From the IMG/VR virus record IMGVR_UViG_3300024265_001017, positions 1-59,520 of that record: DNA of 59,520 bases; one strand, 5' to 3'. Position 1 is the first letter of the stretch; each line of letters opens with the position of its first letter. Under the pieces are notes generated by a model. The model made no database searches. It was not told the origin of the DNA and was given only the letters and a program-made list of their open reading frames with translations. Of the stretch, positions 56,971 to 59,520 are shown piece after piece. The translations under genes were made by a program, and so were the position numbers. The stretch comes from a virus.

Positions 56971-57069
56971 TTATCCCTCCCCTTTATATAATAGTGCAAC
57001 AGTGCTAAGCGCTCCCACGCCAACCACAATTCCGATTGCAAAGCCTACAAAGAACTCTACCCAAACCAC
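56971..57069 (-). CDS. membrane micro-protein (32 aa)
   Basis: GTG start after GGAGGTGAT. FFVGFAIGIVVGVGALSTVALLY is one glycine-rich membrane helix. It lies immediately before the 56968 start. Confidence 0.5.
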   Translation of the reverse strand: MVWVEFFVGFAIGIVVGVGALSTVALLYKGEG

Positions 57070-57164
57070 GTTGATATCACCTCCAACGTCAATATAAACA
57101 AATACCACGTTGCTCCCAACGCTATCATCATGGCAACATACAAACCAAACAGATTAGCATTCAT
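57057..57164 (-). CDS. membrane micro-protein (35 aa)
   Basis: A strong GGAGGAG site precedes the ATG. The helix LYVAMMIALGATWYLFILTL spans a membrane. It overlaps the next micro-protein gene, and the two could form a pair. Confidence 0.55.
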   Translation of the reverse strand: MNANLFGLYVAMMIALGATWYLFILTLEVISTWFG

Positions 57165-57167
57165 CTA

Positions 57168-57533
57168 TTAGTACTCCTCCGTTCTATGTCGTCCACAACT
57201 TGAACATCTAAAGTACCGCTTGTCATCTCCTCTTGTAGTAACGTCATACTCGTCCAAATGGTTACATACCTCTATATTCTTGATAGTCTCAAGAACCCTA
57301 CTCGAACGCTGCCTAATATCTTCCACCAACTCAGAGATTCTGAAATAATCATTACAGTTCTGAGAATCAGCTCTACCAAGCTTCCTGTTACCTAAAGGAC
57401 AATCATCACACTCTTCGTAATAAGTACAAAGGTCACATGGTCGATGGACAGCACTAGACAAATCAATTAACATAGCGGAAACATGCTCCCACTTCGTTGT
57501 CGCTTTCTGTACCGCTTCCTCTTTCGTCAGCAT
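57168..57533 (-). CDS. cysteine-rich hypothetical protein (121 aa)
   Basis: CDLCTYYEECDDCPLGNRK in the N-terminal half and FRCSSCGRHR at the end suggest two metal sites. Its ATG overlaps the previous stop. Unknown. Confidence 0.6.
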   Translation of the reverse strand: MLTKEEAVQKATTKWEHVSAMLIDLSSAVHRPCDLCTYYEECDDCPLGNRKLGRADSQNCNDYFRISELVEDIRQRSSRVLETIKNIEVCNHLDEYDVTTRGDDKRYFRCSSCGRHRTEEY

Positions 57534-57997
57534 TCGTCAATCAACCTCTCTTCTTCTTCCTCAGTCAATAGTAACTGGTCTGGAATCTTTAGAAACTTAG
57601 CGACCACTTCTATGTTCTTCATCTCAACAGGCTCAACGTGTGAGGCCATATCAATTCCGAACACAACACGGCTTGCCACACGGCGTTCGCGCCTCTTAGC
57701 GCGTTGCTCCTTCATGTCATCATTATGTTTCACTTTCCCCATAGCCCTCTTCCGTACCTTCGCTGAGAGCGTATCGAGAGCGCGGCACAAAGCTAAGTTG
57801 TCACCAACATAGTCATCGTTTCTATCGCTACGTGTACGCTTGGCAACACCCTCTGCAATGATTTCCTCACTGACAAAACAAGACTCATGCGGAGACCGAT
57901 GCCATCTACCTATCTCTAAAGAGACACGGCAAAAGCTATGGCCTGCACAAGTGAACTGCTCGACTTGGATTGGTTCTGCATCATATTTATTCTGCAT
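57527..57997 (-). CDS. conserved-type phage protein with FVSEEIIAEGVAKRT segment (156 aa)
   Basis: FTCAGHSFCRVSLEIGRWHR, SCFVSEEIIAEGVAKRT and YVGDNLALCRALDTLSAKV recall a hypothetical protein found in several phage genomes. Basic middle. The ATG at 57997 follows GGGGGGTG. Function unknown. Confidence 0.6.
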   Translation of the reverse strand: MQNKYDAEPIQVEQFTCAGHSFCRVSLEIGRWHRSPHESCFVSEEIIAEGVAKRTRSDRNDDYVGDNLALCRALDTLSAKVRKRAMGKVKHNDDMKEQRAKRRERRVASRVVFGIDMASHVEPVEMKNIEVVAKFLKIPDQLLLTEEEEERLIDEC

Positions 57998-58047
57998 TGC
58001 TGCACCCCCCAACGTTTCGATGTAACAGCCACAGTGAACGTGGTTGC

Positions 58048-58146
58048 TTACCGAGTACATAGTGTCACCAGCACAATTAGAAAACCGATGTACAGCAAAG
58101 CAACTGCTATATACTCAGCACCATCTCTATACCTAAATCCTTTCAT
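58048..58146 (-). CDS. membrane micro-protein (32 aa)
   Basis: YIAVALLYIGFLIVLVTLC is a membrane helix after a basic start. AGGA lies 8 nt before the ATG. It is the first gene downstream of the 58.2-kb repeats. Confidence 0.5.
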   Translation of the reverse strand: MKGFRYRDGAEYIAVALLYIGFLIVLVTLCTR

Positions 58147-58190
58147 ACGTGCATCCTATCACATTGTTACGTTTTTTGCACCATAAAAAA

Positions 58191-58231
58191 CTAACTATTA
58201 GATAGATTTGTGAACTGCCAAATCGTATCCA
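58191..58231. repeat. direct repeat copy 1 (control region)
   Basis: CTAACTA...TTGTGAACTGCCAA-A-TCGTAT-C-CA. It recurs with few changes at 58369-58408. On the minus strand it contains TTGGCA and TAGTTA 18 bp apart, so it may be a promoter or operator. Confidence 0.55.
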
Positions 58232-58239
58232 TTACTGGC

Positions 58240-58267
58240 ATAATACAACAATCAAGCACCTGCACAA
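58240..58267 (-). promoter_or_regulatory. possible promoter between the direct repeats
   Basis: TTGTGC, 16 bp, TATTAT reading leftward toward the 58146 gene. Both boxes deviate from consensus. Confidence 0.3.
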
Positions 58268-58368
58268 TATATCGAATGCTCTGCACGTTAAGTCCACGAT
58301 ATTTGCCTGTTCCCCCCTGTCCCTTTCGGTAGCTTGTCTGGTGAGTTACGCTTTGTCATCACACAAAG

Positions 58369-58408
58369 CTAACTAAGAATAGGCTTGTGAACTGCCAAGT
58401 CGTATTCA
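58369..58408. repeat. direct repeat copy 2 (control region)
   Basis: CTAACTA...CTTGTGAACTGCCAA-G-TCGTAT-T-CA, 178 bp from copy 1. In the minus direction TTGGCA and TAGTTA are 17 bp apart here. Confidence 0.55.
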
Positions 58409-58439
58409 AAGCGACAATAAAGTCGCGCTCTAAAATGAT

Positions 58440-58698
58440 TAGTGTAATGCGTACTGTAATCTGAGAACAACCGTTCTCAACTATAGATATCCGTGACCAG
58501 ATGTGTTTAAGGGGAAGTAGTCGCTACGCTGTTTCTCTCTGGTAGCGCGTAAGCTCGAAACGAGCTTGCTATCTCTTTAGGACATGATTGTCCTTCCTTG
58601 GAACCCTGCGGCCAGTGCTTCCTCCGGCATTCTGGTCAAGCAGTACAATGTGGGATTGCTAGCTAAGCATAACAGGACTCAACCCTCAGTGTCAAGGG
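58440..58698. other. non-coding hairpin-containing stretch
   Basis: Contains CGCTAC/GTAGCG (58522-58547) and a 7-bp AAGCTCG/CGAGCTT stem with AAA loop (58551-58567). No gene has a ribosome site here. Could hold the terminator of the genes at 58.7-59.5 kb or a small RNA. Confidence 0.4.
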
Positions 58699-58902
58699 TC
58701 AGCTATTTGGGTGTCCCTCCTCATAAGCATCATAGCCACGCGGCTCTGCCGCAGGCTTGCTTGCTCTAGCATACGTTCCACAGTGCGGACAGAGCCATCG
58801 ACCCCAGTGACCACGCGCTACTGTGAAGGGTATGCCACCAGCCTTATTCTCTATCCAGTGTGCAACTGCAATCACTTTGCCATGCTTCGGGCAGTATCTC
58901 AT
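58699..58902 (-). CDS. zinc-ribbon hypothetical protein (67 aa)
   Basis: MRYCPKHGKVI and WLCPHCGTYA give a Cys/His metal site. GGAGG before the ATG at 58902. Overlaps the upstream gene's end. Confidence 0.6.
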   Translation of the reverse strand: MRYCPKHGKVIAVAHWIENKAGGIPFTVARGHWGRWLCPHCGTYARASKPAAEPRGYDAYEEGHPNS

Positions 58903-59099
58903 AACGTTTTCCTCCAACACTTTTTATGAGCAAGTACATACTCTGGTTCATCTAGGTAGTTATCCCAACCCATACCTTGTGGTGCTTGGTAACTGTCTAC
59001 CTTTCTCCAATCAGGGTAATGGGGTAGAAACTGTCCACAAACATAGCATCGGTATTCAGCCCAAAAAGCTTTTAGCTCAGCTTCCCGCATAGGTGCCAT
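58899..59099 (-). CDS. small Cys-containing protein (66 aa)
   Basis: YRCYVCGQFLPHYPDW and VLAHKKCW suggest a zinc site (C, C, H, C). Start overlaps the previous stop by TAATG. Unknown role. Confidence 0.6.
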   Translation of the reverse strand: MAPMREAELKAFWAEYRCYVCGQFLPHYPDWRKVDSYQAPQGMGWDNYLDEPEYVLAHKKCWRKTL

Positions 59100-59257
59100 T
59101 ACTCTCCCCCCTTACAGTTTTGTGACTCTTTGTAACCAATGTAACACATAAGGCAAGACACCTTACAGTCAAAGCACTTGCAATCGTCGCAAACGTCACA
59201 CTCTATGCCACAACAGTAATGCTCGGGCGAACAGCAGACTTTCGCTTCCTTAGTCAT
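59099..59257 (-). CDS. very cysteine-rich protein (52 aa, 11 Cys)
   Basis: CCSPEHYCCGIECDVCDDC followed by KCFDCKVSCLMC: 11 Cys of 52 residues, unusual even among the neighbours. AAAGGAA site; overlaps the upstream gene by ATGA. Metal cluster or disulfide-rich protein; no family recognised. Confidence 0.6.
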   Translation of the reverse strand: MTKEAKVCCSPEHYCCGIECDVCDDCKCFDCKVSCLMCYIGYKESQNCKGGE

Positions 59258-59430
59258 TTTGATTCCTTTCTAACCACGTAGGTTACTGCTTCTTTGTATT
59301 CTCCGCACCACATAGCTCCGCCTACCTCTGCGTGTCTGTCGTGATTAGGCCCAAACACGGGTGGGTAGCGACGACAAAATATGATAATAGTGCGCTTGCT
59401 AAATCGGCAACTATCACAGTTCTCAACCAT
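59254..59430 (-). CDS. phage CxxCRF...CRRYPP...WCGEY small protein (58 aa)
   Basis: CDSCRFSKRT, FCRRYPPVFGPN and MWCGEYKE match a common small phage protein with four conserved Cys, probably a zinc-binding fold, role unknown. Start overlaps the upstream stop. Confidence 0.7.
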   Translation of the reverse strand: MVENCDSCRFSKRTIIIFCRRYPPVFGPNHDRHAEVGGAMWCGEYKEAVTYVVRKESK

Positions 59431-59515
59431 GAAGACTCACCACAAGCCAAACAATGCACCATACAATGCTGGCGCTCCAAGCACCCCAGAAAAGGCCGTC
59501 CCACTTAGTTTTCAT
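59423..59515 (-). CDS. membrane micro-protein (30 aa)
   Basis: MKTKWDGLFWGAWSASIVWC continues IVWLVVSL: one aromatic-rich membrane helix. ATG 5 bases from the window edge, so its ribosome site would lie across the circular junction. Overlaps the next gene by 8 nt. Confidence 0.5.
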   Translation of the reverse strand: MKTKWDGLFWGAWSASIVWCIVWLVVSLHG

Positions 59516-59520
59516 AATCT

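Noticed and set aside
58616-58700. tRNA-like GGGTTGAGTCC on the minus strand near 58.69 kb
   Set aside because: No acceptor or anticodon arm can be formed around it.
59322-59504. 60-codon minus ORF
   Set aside because: Two overlapping frames (59423-59515 and 59254-59430) have better coding features and known motifs; this is a shadow.
1-59520. CRISPR array, integrase, transposase or insertion sequence
   Set aside because: No spaced direct repeats, no recombinase motifs, and no inverted repeats flanking a transposase gene were found by reading.

Overview
The window looks like a complete, or nearly complete, tailed-phage genome (siphovirus type) with an HK97-fold capsid. It has the full set of terminase, portal, MuF-like head protein, prohead protease, major capsid, head-tail connectors, tail tube, tail chaperones, tape measure, baseplate and fibre genes. 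It also has its own replication genes, an endolysin and a holin-like protein. I see no integrase, repressor or att site, so a lytic life style is more likely. Ribosome binding sites are strong AGGAGG-like sites and the recognisable promoters are sigma70-like. The host cannot be named from the sequence. The peptidoglycan-binding/M15 endolysin, the XhlA-like holin and the cell-wall hydrolase domains in the tape measure fit a Gram-positive or related host. The leftward gene series at the right edge appears to continue into position 185-42 at the left edge, which suggests a circular or circularly permuted map.

Layout. Positions 42-185 hold a small leftward gene. Positions 242-2690 hold no convincing gene on either strand but are full of hairpins. 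Read on the minus strand they show GNRA- and UUCG-type loops, tRNA-like arms, repeated sequence modules and a minus-strand -10 box at their right end. This is the best candidate for an undescribed element, a very large structured RNA of the kind typified by the phage-associated GOLLD and ROOL RNAs. From 2895 to 18910 all genes run rightward: endolysin, many small zinc-ribbon proteins, a DUF932-like protein, a HAD nucleotidase, a RecB/Cas4-like nuclease, a primase-polymerase/DUF3987 protein, a uracil-DNA-glycosylase/DNA polymerase I fusion, a metallophosphoesterase, further putative nucleases and a SLOG-domain protein.

From 50622 down to 18907 the structural genes run leftward in the classical order: terS-terL-(HNH, tRNAs)-portal-MuF/metalloprotease-prohead protease-capsid, then, after a five-gene sugar/methyl module, decoration and repeat-fibre proteins-connectors-tail tube-chaperones-tape measure-baseplate/fibres-holin. 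The sugar module (SAM methyltransferase, rhamnosyltransferase-like protein, UDP-sugar dehydrogenase-like protein, UDP-GlcNAc 2-epimerase, GT4-like glycosyltransferase) sits between the capsid gene and a 1092-residue protein with about 35 Ser/Thr-rich 20-residue repeats. This suggests virion glycosylation. Two translational recoding sites are likely: a canonical -1 site in the tail chaperone, and an A9 run at the end of the portal gene that could fuse portal to the MuF protein.

From 59515 down to 50681, continuing from 185-42, there is a leftward set of small, mostly cysteine-rich or one-helix membrane proteins. It ends in a ParB-like protein and a Mom-like DNA-modification protein, probably an anti-restriction pair. 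A strong promoter in the end of the mom-like gene starts the terminase operon.
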